This document shows, piece by piece, positions 1 through 9,983 of a stretch of 64,000 bases of DNA. Position 1 is the stretch's first letter. Every line of letters begins with the position of its first letter. Under the pieces are notes generated by a model, which saw nothing but the letters and a program-made list of their open reading frames with translations, had not been told where the DNA came from and did not search any database. Source of the stretch: Mediannikoviicoccus vaginalis (GTDB lineage: Bacteria > Bacillota > Clostridia > Tissierellales > Peptoniphilaceae). The DNA is taken from the NCBI RefSeq assembly GCF_928097925.1, contig NZ_CAKMRI010000001.1:682001-746000 (forward strand), read 5' to 3'. Both the position numbers and the translations under genes were made by a program.

Positions 1-456
1 ATATTCTGGACTCATTCCCATTTTAATAATAGATTTCATATAAGATTCTTGGAACAACCACATAGGCAATGGTGAGCCAATCAACCCAATGCAAATCAAT
101 CCTGAAGATACTATTACGCTTTTTTGACTTTTATATCCCAAAATTTTTCTAGTAATTTCTGCTAAAACCCCTGCAATAACGCAAGTTATGACAATTGTAA
201 AAGTGCATTCTCCTATAGCAAAATATATAATCCCTGTAATTGCTATCAAAAGTAAAGCCGTTCCTGGTTTTGGCACCTTAGAGACCAACAACATGTAAAT
301 AAAATTACATATTATGCCTGTCATTGCTGGCCATAATAACCAAAGTATCGGAGAAAACACAGGAATAAACATTACCGCCATTGATAACGCCATGTATATC
401 ACCGAAAAAATACCGATGTTAACTAAATCTTTTGTTTTTAATTTTCTTTCATTCAT
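1..456 (-). CDS. MptD/Trep_Strep family ECF transporter S component, 3' end cut off by window
   Basis: The protein starts at ATG 456 behind a TGGAGG ribosome binding site, stays open for 152 codons and runs off the window, so the C-terminus is missing. It begins with a short basic stretch and 'KDLVNIGIFSVIYMAL', then alternates hydrophobic helices with short loops, giving about four membrane segments in the part seen. This N-terminus is typical of the MptD (Trep_Strep) family, predicted substrate-binding S components of ECF vitamin or metabolite importers in the cytoplasmic membrane. The ATPase and T subunits would be expected beyond the left edge. It is downstream of the TetR gene on the same strand and is probably controlled by it. 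The family is fairly clear, the substrate unknown. Confidence 0.72.
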   Translation of the reverse strand, partial: MNERKLKTKDLVNIGIFSVIYMALSMAVMFIPVFSPILWLLWPAMTGIICNFIYMLLVSKVPKPGTALLLIAITGIIYFAIGECTFTIVITCVIAGVLAEITRKILGYKSQKSVIVSSGLICIGLIGSPLPMWLFQESYMKSIIKMGMSPEY

Positions 457-486
457 TTGAATACCTCCATTTAAATTTTTATATTT

Positions 487-535
487 ATTTACCAGTTGCA
501 ATATGATTGATTCAAAATAATCTTTACTGGTAAAT
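487..535. promoter_or_regulatory. Inverted repeat between tetR and mptD, possible operator
   Basis: Two perfect 10-base arms, ATTTACCAGT (487-496) and ACTGGTAAAT (526-535), face each other across 29 bases just upstream of the mptD start. Paired TetR half-sites would look like this, but a long-looped mRNA hairpin is equally possible. The symmetry is seen; the role is inferred. Confidence 0.4.
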
Positions 536-571
536 TTTTCTTATTATTGTTTACTTTCCATAAAACGCAGA

Positions 572-592
572 AAATCGGGATTAACCCGATTT
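572..592 (-). terminator. Hairpin terminator after tetR
   Basis: Arms AAATCGGG and CCCGATTT (8 bp, loop of 5) lie 35 bases after the tetR stop, followed on the minus strand by a broken T-rich run. Rho-independent terminator, possibly leaky into mptD. Confidence 0.6.
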
Positions 593-627
593 CAAAATTT
601 ATTATTTTTTAATTTTATATTATGTTT

Positions 628-1239
628 TCATTTAATAATCCTCCTCCAACCAAAATTCATTGCTGCCTCCATCATATCGATAAAATTTAAGGCTTCATTA
701 TATGGATACCTATGTGTGATTACCTCAAATAAAGGCGTACATGCCATTGTATAAAGAACATGAAGTTCATCATCATTCAAATCATTTACTTCAATCTTTT
801 TTTCTTTAAGAATCTCAATTAATTTCTTAGCGCCCTGCACTTCAAGATTCACTAAATCATGACGAATTGATTCAAATTCCGTACCCTGAGAACAGTTAAA
901 CAGAAGATTAACTATAGGATCGTTTTGGTAAATAAATTCCAATAATTCCCTATTACTATCATCAGATTTTTCTCCAAAAGCTTGTAAACCATTTACTTTA
1001 ATTTCTTCAATCGCTTGATTTGTCAATTCTTTACTTCTTCTGTATAAGTGATTAAGTATAGGACTTACAAGTACTTTAAAAATATCTTCTTTAGATTTAA
1101 AATGCTTATATATTGCACCAGGCGTAATTCCTGCATTTTTAGCAATAGTGCGAATAGAAGCCTCTTCGAATCCATGCTCTGTAAACTCGCTTTTTGCACT
1201 TTTTAATATTTTCTCTATTGTAACATCTTTGTCTCTCAG
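628..1239 (-). CDS. TetR family transcriptional regulator with probable CTG start
   Basis: The frame encodes a complete TetR-type repressor of 203 residues. The N-terminal helix-turn-helix covers about residues 5-50, with the signature 'IRTIAKNAGITPGAIYKHF', followed by an all-helical ligand domain. The first in-frame ATG/GTG/TTG is a TTG at 1026, which would delete the whole DNA-binding domain. A strong site GGGAGGTGA sits six bases before an in-frame CTG at 1239, and a stop lies three codons further upstream, so CTG 1239 is the likely start. The GTG inside the ribosome binding site is in another frame. It probably controls itself and the mptD gene. The family is certain, the start unusual and the ligand unknown. 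Confidence 0.8.
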   Translation of the reverse strand: MRDKDVTIEKILKSAKSEFTEHGFEEASIRTIAKNAGITPGAIYKHFKSKEDIFKVLVSPILNHLYRRSKELTNQAIEEIKVNGLQAFGEKSDDSNRELLEFIYQNDPIVNLLFNCSQGTEFESIRHDLVNLEVQGAKKLIEILKEKKIEVNDLNDDELHVLYTMACTPLFEVITHRYPYNEALNFIDMMEAAMNFGWRRIIK

Positions 1240-1279
1240 TAAGTTTCACCTCCCAAATTAAGATAACACCGTTTACTAT

Positions 1280-1308
1280 ATTTTAGCATAATCTAACCTC
1301 AAAGTCAA
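1280..1308 (-). promoter_or_regulatory. Sigma-A promoter of tetR
   Basis: The minus strand carries -35 TTGACT (1303-1308), a 17-base spacer and -10 TAAAAT (1280-1285), about 40 bases before the CTG start of tetR. It lies between tetR and the end of the integrated element. Confidence 0.7.
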
Positions 1309-1320
1309 TCCACAATATTC

Positions 1321-3190
<1,870 letters not shown>

Positions 3191-3205
3191 TCAATAAAAA
3201 AAGAA

Positions 3206-4258
3206 TTAAGAAGTACATATTTCACTAAAATAGTGATTAAGTGTTCTCCTTAATTCTATTACTCCTGCTGCCAGTTTATATTTCTTATATTGCTTAACTG
3301 CAAAATGACTTGGGTCTTTCTTTTCAAGAGCCTCAAAAAGCCTATCAATTGGGTTCATATAGGTTTCATCATCTTCTCTAACTTCACTTGCGTCAATCAT
3401 ATCTAAGAGTGTTTTAAAATTCTTTTCTTCTTCAGGTGCTTCATAATATATATAACCGATAAGGGCAGTGTAATATAGCTTCTCAGCCTTTACCCAAAAA
3501 TCTTCTCCTGCCTTTTCTCCATCTCCCTTTGTATTAGCAATTATAGTTTGAACAAGTTTTAAAATATCTTTTTCTGATCGAAGATAAGCAAAGGGATTGT
3601 ATTTCATAGATTTTTTAAAGTTTATTGTATTTAATATCTTTATATCATATCCATTTTCATAGAGCATTTTTCCACACTCTAACACAAGTGTGCCTTTAGG
3701 ATCTGTTACTACATAGGAAGAGTGCATTTGCATTAGATTTGGCTTTACATAAAATCTTGTTTTACCTGATCCAGAACCACCTATTACTAATACATTTTTA
3801 TTTCTGGCGTATTTAGGGTTTTTAGGTCTTGAGTTCATTGTTAGTCTTTCGGTATTAGTTATAAGAACATTGTTTTCAAACTTAGGGTCAATGTATGGAG
3901 CAATATCCTTGCTTTCTCCCCATCTTGCAGATCCATATTCCTTGCCTTGCCTATATTTCTTTTTATTTTTGCCTTTGCTATATACTATTAGCTTAACAAG
4001 ACCAGCAACTGAAATACCTACTAACAAGTCCCTTGGATTAAGGCTTAGTATATAGGATAAAGTTCCTATATCAGAAATTCCCACCATTATTCTATCAATA
4101 ATATCTCCTCCTACATAAGAGTTTATGTGCTTAGAAAAGATATTTCCAATGTAGAAAAATGATAGATAAGGAATGTTTGCTAATATAAATTTCTTTGGGT
4201 TGTCTATTTTAATTAAGTTTTTAATATCAGAAAGAATAGATTCTAATACCTTATTCAT
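3206..4258 (-). pseudogene. VirD4/TraG type IV coupling protein, C-terminal half deleted
   Basis: The open frame of 350 residues contains the N-terminal membrane segments and the first ATPase motif: Walker A 'GGSGSGKT' followed by 'TDPKGTL'. Full-length relatives have about 600 residues. Family-like sequence stops after 'YKLAAG'; the remaining 17 residues are unrelated and end in a stop 39 bases before the recombinase. The Walker B and C-terminal half are therefore gone. The ATG at 4258 is preferred because GAAGG lies eight bases before it; a GTG at 4273 is an alternative. The start overlaps the stop of the antirepressor gene. It would normally link the relaxase to the secretion channel; here it is probably inactive. 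Confidence 0.85.
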
Positions 4259-4985
4259 CGTAGAAACCTTCACTATCTAATAAAATTAGTAGGTAGTGTC
4301 TTCCCTTTGGTGTTATAAATGTTTGTATTCCTACAAGTGTACCTAGTGGATCAACCCATTCTTTTACTTCAAAATATCCCTTGTTCTTATCTGCATAAGG
4401 TAAGAGTTTCTTTTTCTTATCTCTGTAAATTAATCCCTTATCCATTAGAAAACTTATAAACTGATTTTGTGGTATTCCTAACTCTTTGGCAGTATTTCTA
4501 AAGTTTGTAAGTAGGTTGTAATCTACTAATTTGTCATAATAATCTGCCTTTGGTCTTAATTCTTCAATTTCTTCTTCTCTTTCAGCAATAATTCTATTGG
4601 CTACAAGAATTGCATCTGCAAATAGCTCTTCGTTAGTTTTCTTTTCTTGCCCTACTATATATCCTCCGTTTTTTCTAATACTTGGTAAGACTTCTCTAGT
4701 TACCCAAGCTTTAAATATTTTTGCTTGTGGCAGTTTTGATGAGAGGATAAGTGAATACAGTCCTGATTCGTTAATTATTGAAATATTCTGTATTCCTCCA
4801 GGGGTGTTCCATTTCGTTACACCCTTATCTTCTTCATCTACATGGTCATAAATAGCTTTTCTTGGATTGACGTATCCCAACATCGTTGCTACTTCATTTG
4901 CTATAAAGAAAAACTCACCGTCTTTTTCTATAACAGTGAGTTTCCCAAAATTCTTATTTTCAAATGTTTTTAAATTACTTATCAT
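4251..4985 (-). CDS. BRO/KilAC-type antirepressor
   Basis: A 244-residue protein with an N-terminal BRO domain (about 1-115: 'VATMLGYVNPRKAIYDHV', 'LPQAKIFKAWVTREVLPSIRKNGGY') and a C-terminal KilA-C domain (about 160-240). Such proteins regulate phages and conjugative elements, often by inactivating a repressor. The gene overlaps its upstream neighbour by four bases and its downstream neighbour by eight, so it belongs to the element's operon. The target is unknown. Confidence 0.85.
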   Translation of the reverse strand: MISNLKTFENKNFGKLTVIEKDGEFFFIANEVATMLGYVNPRKAIYDHVDEEDKGVTKWNTPGGIQNISIINESGLYSLILSSKLPQAKIFKAWVTREVLPSIRKNGGYIVGQEKKTNEELFADAILVANRIIAEREEEIEELRPKADYYDKLVDYNLLTNFRNTAKELGIPQNQFISFLMDKGLIYRDKKKKLLPYADKNKGYFEVKEWVDPLGTLVGIQTFITPKGRHYLLILLDSEGFYDE

Positions 4986-5467
4986 AAGCTTTGCTCCTTA
5001 TGTTTATTTTTAACTTTATCTTTGCTAATGGTATCCTTAGCCATATCTTTAAACTTATTTATAGTCTTCGTTATTGAATCTTTTCTATCTGCCTTTCTTT
5101 CAGAAGCCTTTACTGCTTTTTTAAAAGCGTGTTCCATTACCTTTATATCCTTAGATTGAAAAAACACAGAGTGGTTGCCAGTTTCCTTATCTTTCATAAC
5201 AGAAAACTTCACTCCGTGTTTATTTAAAATTTTCTTTAGTTCTTTTAACTCAGGATCTTTTAGATTAATTTCTTCTAACTGTCCCTTTTTAACCATATCT
5301 TTTAGTTTTACTTCTTCTCCATTGTTTTTTATTACATTTTTCAAGCCTCCTTGTTCTTCTATTTGCTTGTGTACTTTCTTTAAGGCATCAAGAATTGCTT
5401 TACTTGTTGCTTTTGCAAGTCTTACTTCAAGATTAAGACTTGACCTTGATACTTCTTCATTAATCAT
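4982..5467 (-). CDS. PcfB family (DUF3801) conjugation protein
   Basis: A 161-residue, highly charged protein rich in Lys and Glu. It starts with 'INEEVSRSSLNLEVRLAKA', typical of the PcfB/DUF3801 family that accompanies VirD4 in Gram-positive conjugative elements and probably helps bring substrates to the coupling protein. The middle part (about 65-125) contains the conserved 'KFSVMKDKETGNHSVFFQ' block. The C-terminus is lysine-rich. It overlaps both neighbours, so translation is coupled. With VirD4 truncated it may have no partner. Confidence 0.8.
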   Translation of the reverse strand: MINEEVSRSSLNLEVRLAKATSKAILDALKKVHKQIEEQGGLKNVIKNNGEEVKLKDMVKKGQLEEINLKDPELKELKKILNKHGVKFSVMKDKETGNHSVFFQSKDIKVMEHAFKKAVKASERKADRKDSITKTINKFKDMAKDTISKDKVKNKHKEQSL

Positions 5468-6287
5468 CTATTCCACCTCCATATAAAAGTAACTCTTTGT
5501 ATTTTCTTAACTTCTCTTGATGGATTTTTCTTCTAAAATCTTCTCCCGTAACTTTAACTGGTATTGTCATTTCAAGTATTCTTGAATATATCCTTTGATA
5601 CTCAAGGTCAATATTAGGATTTTGAATAATTTCCAATGATAAGTTTGTAGTAAAAATTGTCGGCTTACCCTTTAAGTATCTTGAGTTTATAATGTTATAT
5701 ACTTGTTCTCTTGCATAAGATGTATCTCTTTCAATTCCAAGGTCATCTAGGATTAACAAAGGAATATTAGAGAGGTTACTTATTATTTCATTTGAATCAA
5801 CCCTAAATGCAGATTTTTGTATTTGGTTTATAACTTGAGATAAATTCATAATTTTAACTTTAACTTGTTCTCTTTTGATTAATTCATTTGCAATAGAACA
5901 AGCAAGATAAGTCTTTCCACTGCCAACATCTCCATAAAATAAAAGTCCAACATTGTCTTCCTTCATTTGTTCAAAATTTTTAGCATAATTATAAGCAACC
6001 TTGTAAGCTTGACCTTTTTCATTTAAGAATCTCTCAAAAGTATATTGGTGTTGGTTTGGCGATGAAAAACAATCGCTTTTTAGCGATGATATTCTCGTTA
6101 ACATTTCTCTTTCTGCATTTTCCTTATCTATTTTTATTTCACATTCACATTTAATTCTTGGAATAAACTTTGTAAAGCCAAGGTCAAGTAATTCTCCATC
6201 GACTCTTTTACCACATACCTTGCAATAAATATGTCCATTTCTTTCAATATCATTTTCTCTTAATACAAAATCTTTTAAGTTCTTCAT
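5460..6287 (-). CDS. DnaC/IstB-like helicase loader ATPase
   Basis: A 275-residue AAA+ protein. The N-terminus has a Cys cluster ('CKVCGKRV...CECE') that may bind zinc. Walker A 'GDVGSGKTYLA' is near residue 120 and Walker B 'LLILDDLG' near 185. It is the DnaC-like partner of the RepA-type initiator encoded just upstream, with a four-base overlap, and would load a helicase for replication of the excised element. IstB of insertion sequences is similar, but the neighbours speak for the conjugative element. Confidence 0.88.
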   Translation of the reverse strand: MKNLKDFVLRENDIERNGHIYCKVCGKRVDGELLDLGFTKFIPRIKCECEIKIDKENAEREMLTRISSLKSDCFSSPNQHQYTFERFLNEKGQAYKVAYNYAKNFEQMKEDNVGLLFYGDVGSGKTYLACSIANELIKREQVKVKIMNLSQVINQIQKSAFRVDSNEIISNLSNIPLLILDDLGIERDTSYAREQVYNIINSRYLKGKPTIFTTNLSLEIIQNPNIDLEYQRIYSRILEMTIPVKVTGEDFRRKIHQEKLRKYKELLLYGGGIDD

Positions 6288-7057
6288 AAACTCTCTCCTA
6301 TATCGTAATTCATTTTTCTTGTTGAATTGTCATTAATATTTTTCGCCTGATCATTAAGATACCAATTGATTATCGTTGCCTTGTGGTCTTGATATTCTCT
6401 GTTATTTGCTTTCATATATGACGACAACCTATCAATGTATTCATTAATTCTACTTCCTAACTCATTTGTTAAGTCCTTATATTCTTCATCAGTCAAAAAT
6501 ATATTTTTATATATTCCATAAGGCTTTTGTCCCTTACTAAAATCATTCTTTCTTAACTCATTATTATTAATATTGTTATAGTTACTTTCCGATTTTCGAA
6601 AATCTTGACTTTCGATATTCGAATCTCTTGAATTTCGATTATCGAACTTCTGGAATTTTGTTTTTCGAACTTCTTGATTTTTTAATTCCATATTATTAAA
6701 TATGCTCATAAAGTCTTTAACATAAATTCTGTTAGGCTTTCCAAGTCCTTGTCTTTTCTTCTCAATAAGTCCTATTCCTGTTTTAATATCAAGTTCAGCT
6801 ATTAATTTATTTGCTTTTTCACTTGCACAATTAAATTGAACTTTTATACTTTCAATTGTGTAATAAATAAAGACTTTTCCATCTTCATCTATCCAGCCAT
6901 TTTTATATGAAAGACCCATTCGATTAAGCATATATGAATACAAAACTTTTGCTTCAATAGAAATGCTCTCAAAAACTTCATCTTCCATTAATACCATAGG
7001 TAACCTAATGAAGTTATACATCTCAGATTGCCTATTATAAAAATAATCAAAATTCAT
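6284..7057 (-). CDS. Replication initiator protein (RepA_N-like)
   Basis: A 257-residue protein with the RepA N-terminal fold: 'MNFDYFYNRQSEMYNFIRLP' followed by 'AKVLYSYMLNRMGLSYKNGW' and 'IYYTIESIKVQFNCASEKANKLIAEL', a winged-helix block over about 1-110. The middle is low-complexity and Asn/Lys/Ser-rich, and the C-terminus is a small helical domain (about 185-250). Such proteins start replication of the circular form of Firmicute conjugative elements. The stop overlaps the start of the DnaC-like gene. Confidence 0.82.
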   Translation of the reverse strand: MNFDYFYNRQSEMYNFIRLPMVLMEDEVFESISIEAKVLYSYMLNRMGLSYKNGWIDEDGKVFIYYTIESIKVQFNCASEKANKLIAELDIKTGIGLIEKKRQGLGKPNRIYVKDFMSIFNNMELKNQEVRKTKFQKFDNRNSRDSNIESQDFRKSESNYNNINNNELRKNDFSKGQKPYGIYKNIFLTDEEYKDLTNELGSRINEYIDRLSSYMKANNREYQDHKATIINWYLNDQAKNINDNSTRKMNYDIGESL

Positions 7058-7086
7058 CCTTACCTCCTTTCTTTGAAATAAAAAAA

Positions 7087-7116
7087 AGACGACAGAATTA
7101 TTACCTTCTATCGTCT
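7087..7116 (-). terminator. Terminator between the small membrane gene and repA
   Basis: On the minus strand AGACGATAGAA and TTCTGTCGTCT form an 11-bp stem (one G-U) with an 8-base loop, followed by a run of T. A clear intrinsic terminator inside the element, separating the small membrane gene from the repA operon. Confidence 0.8.
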
Positions 7117-7141
7117 ACGATTGTCTAATATTTATTTTTCT

Positions 7142-7423
7142 TCAAATTGAGTTTATTGTATAGTTTAATAATTCTAATAATCCAATAACATATATACCTA
7201 ATTTAGGTAATCCAAATGGACTAAATAAAAATGCTAATATTAGTGCTTCAATTACAATTTGCTTATCTCCTTGAAATATGCTAGCTAATCCAATTATAAA
7301 AATTAAAGTAGAAACTACGCTTAACAACGCAGTACTCAAACTTAATATAAAAGTGAAAAAAGCTATGAGCAAACTCAACACTAATCTTATCGGTAATAAA
7401 ATTATTCTAATTATCCATCTCAT
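7142..7423 (-). CDS. Small membrane protein of conjugative elements (CD1845-like)
   Basis: A 93-residue hydrophobic protein with two or three membrane helices, a basic N-terminus and a characteristic 'FLFSPFGLPKLGIYVIGLLE' segment. Proteins of this size and pattern are regularly found just upstream of the RepA gene in Tn1549-like elements; their function is unknown. It is the outermost gene of the element and has its own terminator downstream. Confidence 0.68.
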   Translation of the reverse strand: MRWIIRIILLPIRLVLSLLIAFFTFILSLSTALLSVVSTLIFIIGLASIFQGDKQIVIEALILAFLFSPFGLPKLGIYVIGLLELLNYTINSI

Positions 7424-7433
7424 ACATACCCCT

Positions 7434-7469
7434 AAAAATTAAACTGGGATTCATAACAAACCCCAGTTT
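7434..7469 (-). terminator. Terminator of greA-lysS
   Basis: Arms AAACTGGG and CCCAGTTT (8 bp) with a 13-base loop, followed on the minus strand by AATTTTTA, lie 18 bases after the lysS stop. The conjugative element ends close to this point. Confidence 0.8.
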
Positions 7470-7486
7470 CATAATTAGCGTGTCCT

Positions 7487-9403
7487 TTAATATAATTTTG
7501 ATCCTGCTGGAATATTATCATCCAACATTATTAAGTTAAGTTTTTCTTCTCCGTCGTACTCACAAATTGCAGATATAATCATACCTTCTGAGTCGATTCC
7601 CATCATCTTACGTGGAGGAAGATTACAAATCGCAAGCAATGTCTTTCCAATTAAGCTCTCTGCGCTGTAATATTCCTTAATACCAGATAAAATAACTCTT
7701 TCTTTTTCAGAACCATCATCTAATGTAAATTTCAATAGTTTTTTTGACTTAGGAACTTCTTCGCAGCTTTTGACTTTTACAACTCTAAAATCAGATTTTG
7801 AGAAAGTTTCAAAGTCTACCATATCTTCAAATAATGGTTCAACTTTCACTTTTGAAAGGTCAATCTCTTCTGTCGTAAGTTTGTCGTAAGTTTCGTAAGT
7901 TTCTTTTGATGAATCCCTATTTTCTGCCTTTTCTAAGCCTATTGGCTTCATTGTTGGGAATAGTAACACGTCTCTTATTGATGATTGATTTGTTAAAATC
8001 ATTATAAGTCTATCTATTCCTATTCCAAGGCCTCCTGTTGGTGGAAGTCCTACTTCAAGTGCATTGATAAAGTCGTAGTCCATCATTTGAGCTTCGTCAT
8101 CGCCTTTTTCTCTGGCTTCAACTTGCTTTTGGAATCTTTCTTTTTGATCAATTGCGTCGTTTAACTCACTAAATGCATTTGCGATTTCTGCAGCGTTAAT
8201 AAAGGCTTCAAATCTTTGAGTAAATCTTGGATTTTCAGGATCTCTCTTAGCTAGTGGACTGATTTCTACTGGATGTTTTGTAACGAATGTCGGTTGGATT
8301 AGATGTTCTTCACAGAACTCTTCAAATACTTCTGAAATAACTTCCCCAACGCTAAGTCCCTCATCTAGTTTTAAGTCCTTTGACGCTGCAAGTTCATATG
8401 CTTTGTCTACGTCTGTAACTTCTGAGTAGTCTAATCCCGCATATTCTTTTATTGCATCCACCATTGAAATTCTCTTCCAAGGTGGTGTTAAGTCAATTTT
8501 TTGTCCTTGATACTCTATTTCAGTTGTCCCATTAACTTCTTTTGAAACAAAGGCAACCATTTCTTCTGTAATTTCCATCATATCTTCATAGTCGCCATAT
8601 GCTTGGTATAGTTCCATTGCAGTGTATTCTGGGTTATGTGTTGCATCCATTCCTTCGTTTCTAAACATTCTACCCATTTCATAAACTCTATCAAATCCAC
8701 CTACAATAAGTCTCTTTAAATAAAGTTCGTTTGCAATTCTCAAGTACATATCAATGTCTAATGTATTGTGATGTGTGATAAACGGACGGGCGTTTGCTCC
8801 ACCGGCAATAGTGTTTAGTATAGGTGTATCAACTTCAAGGAAGTCTCTATTGTCTAAGAACTTTCTTATGCTTGATATTATTTTGGATCTCTTTTCAAAA
8901 ACATGTTTTATTTCTGGATTCATAATTAAATCCACATATCTTTGTCTATATCTTAAGTCGGGATCCTTTAATCCATGGAATTTTTCTGGAAGAATTTGAA
9001 GTGATTTTGTGAGTAGTGTAAGTTTTTTAGTTCTTATACTAATCTCTCCAGATTTAGTTGTGAAAACTTCTCCTTCAACTCCTACAATGTCACCAATATC
9101 AAGTCCCTTAATGGATTCGTATTCTTCTTCTCCAATGTCGTTCATACGATTGAATAATTGTATTCTTCCCGTAGAATCCTGAAGGTCCATAAAGTTTACC
9201 TTACCATGACCTCTTTTTGTCATAATACGGCCAGCAACCTTTACAGATTTTTCTTCATAATCATCATAATTGTCAATAATATCTTTGCTATGAATTGCGC
9301 CTCTAAAATTTTCTATTTTGTGAGGGTCTCTTCCCTCTTCAACTAATGTCTTTAATTTTTCTCTTCTAATTAGAAGCATCTCATTAAGATTTTGTTCTTC
9401 CAT
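7487..9403 (-). CDS. lysS: Lysyl-tRNA synthetase, class II, with C-terminal tRNA-binding OB domain
   Basis: A 638-residue cytoplasmic enzyme that charges tRNA-Lys. The N-terminal anticodon-binding OB fold (about 50-150) is followed by the class II catalytic core with motif 2 '[28 protein letters not shown]' (read in two parts) and motif 3 '[14 protein letters not shown]'. The standard enzyme ends near residue 495. Here about 110 further residues form a Trbp111/EMAPII-like tRNA-binding domain ('[19 protein letters not shown]', '[13 protein letters not shown]'), as usually seen on MetRS. The fusion may improve tRNA capture. It is co-transcribed with greA, with a three-base gap. Confidence 0.97.
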   Translation of the reverse strand: MEEQNLNEMLLIRREKLKTLVEEGRDPHKIENFRGAIHSKDIIDNYDDYEEKSVKVAGRIMTKRGHGKVNFMDLQDSTGRIQLFNRMNDIGEEEYESIKGLDIGDIVGVEGEVFTTKSGEISIRTKKLTLLTKSLQILPEKFHGLKDPDLRYRQRYVDLIMNPEIKHVFEKRSKIISSIRKFLDNRDFLEVDTPILNTIAGGANARPFITHHNTLDIDMYLRIANELYLKRLIVGGFDRVYEMGRMFRNEGMDATHNPEYTAMELYQAYGDYEDMMEITEEMVAFVSKEVNGTTEIEYQGQKIDLTPPWKRISMVDAIKEYAGLDYSEVTDVDKAYELAASKDLKLDEGLSVGEVISEVFEEFCEEHLIQPTFVTKHPVEISPLAKRDPENPRFTQRFEAFINAAEIANAFSELNDAIDQKERFQKQVEAREKGDDEAQMMDYDFINALEVGLPPTGGLGIGIDRLIMILTNQSSIRDVLLFPTMKPIGLEKAENRDSSKETYETYDKLTTEEIDLSKVKVEPLFEDMVDFETFSKSDFRVVKVKSCEEVPKSKKLLKFTLDDGSEKERVILSGIKEYYSAESLIGKTLLAICNLPPRKMMGIDSEGMIISAICEYDGEEKLNLIMLDDNIPAGSKLY

Positions 9404-9405
9404 TT

Positions 9406-9882
9406 TTACCTCTTTATCTCTACTATTTCATATTCGAAACTTCCCGCTGCAGTTTCAACCACAACCTTTTCTCCTTCTTTTCTTCCTATACAAGCCTTAC
9501 CTACTGGAGACTCATAGGAAATCTTTCCGTTAAAAGGATCTGATTCTGCAGAACCAACTATTGTAAATTCTTCTATTTCGCCATCTTCTAAGTCCTTTAG
9601 CTTAATAGTTGAACCAGCAACAACTGTGTCGGTTTTTATATCGTCATCGCTAATTACCTTAGCATTTATCAACATATGTTCCAAAACTAGAATTCTATCT
9701 TCAACTTGAGCTTGTTCGTTCTTAGCTTCGTCATATTCCGCATTTTCTGAAAGGTCTCCAAAACCCCTTGCCACCTTTATTTTGTCAGCAACTTCTTTTC
9801 TTCTTACGGTCTTTAAGAATTCCATTTCATCTTCTAATTTCTTATAACCTTCTTTTGTTAAAAGAATTTCTTTATCTACCAT
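9406..9882 (-). CDS. greA: Transcription elongation factor GreA
   Basis: A 158-residue protein of normal GreA length. The N-terminal coiled coil carries the tip motif '[20 protein letters not shown]' with the acidic residues that reach into the RNA polymerase active site, and the C-terminal FKBP-like domain ends '[14 protein letters not shown]...'. It rescues backtracked RNA polymerase by stimulating transcript cleavage. It is the first gene of the greA-lysS unit behind a near-consensus promoter and a leader hairpin. Confidence 0.97.
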   Translation of the reverse strand: MVDKEILLTKEGYKKLEDEMEFLKTVRRKEVADKIKVARGFGDLSENAEYDEAKNEQAQVEDRILVLEHMLINAKVISDDDIKTDTVVAGSTIKLKDLEDGEIEEFTIVGSAESDPFNGKISYESPVGKACIGRKEGEKVVVETAAGSFEYEIVEIKR

Positions 9883-9906
9883 ATCTTACTCCTAAAAAAA
9901 TAGTAA

Positions 9907-9924
9907 GCGAAAGACATCTTTCGC
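9907..9924 (-). promoter_or_regulatory. Terminator-like hairpin in the greA leader
   Basis: GCGAAAG and CTTTCGC form a 7-bp stem with a 4-base loop, followed by TTACTATTTTTTT and then directly the greA ribosome binding site. The promoter -10 lies just upstream, so the hairpin is within the greA leader and may act as an attenuator. It could also stop transcripts coming from the oxidoreductase gene. Confidence 0.6.
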
Positions 9925-9936
9925 CGCATTACTCAA

Positions 9937-9965
9937 ATTATAGTAAAATTCGGCGTTAAAGTCAA
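9937..9965 (-). promoter_or_regulatory. Sigma-A promoter of greA-lysS
   Basis: TTGACT (9960-9965), 17 bases, TATAAT (9937-9942) on the minus strand. Near-consensus; the expected start of transcription is near 9930. Confidence 0.85.
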
Positions 9966-9983
9966 GATATTAGCTTATTACGG

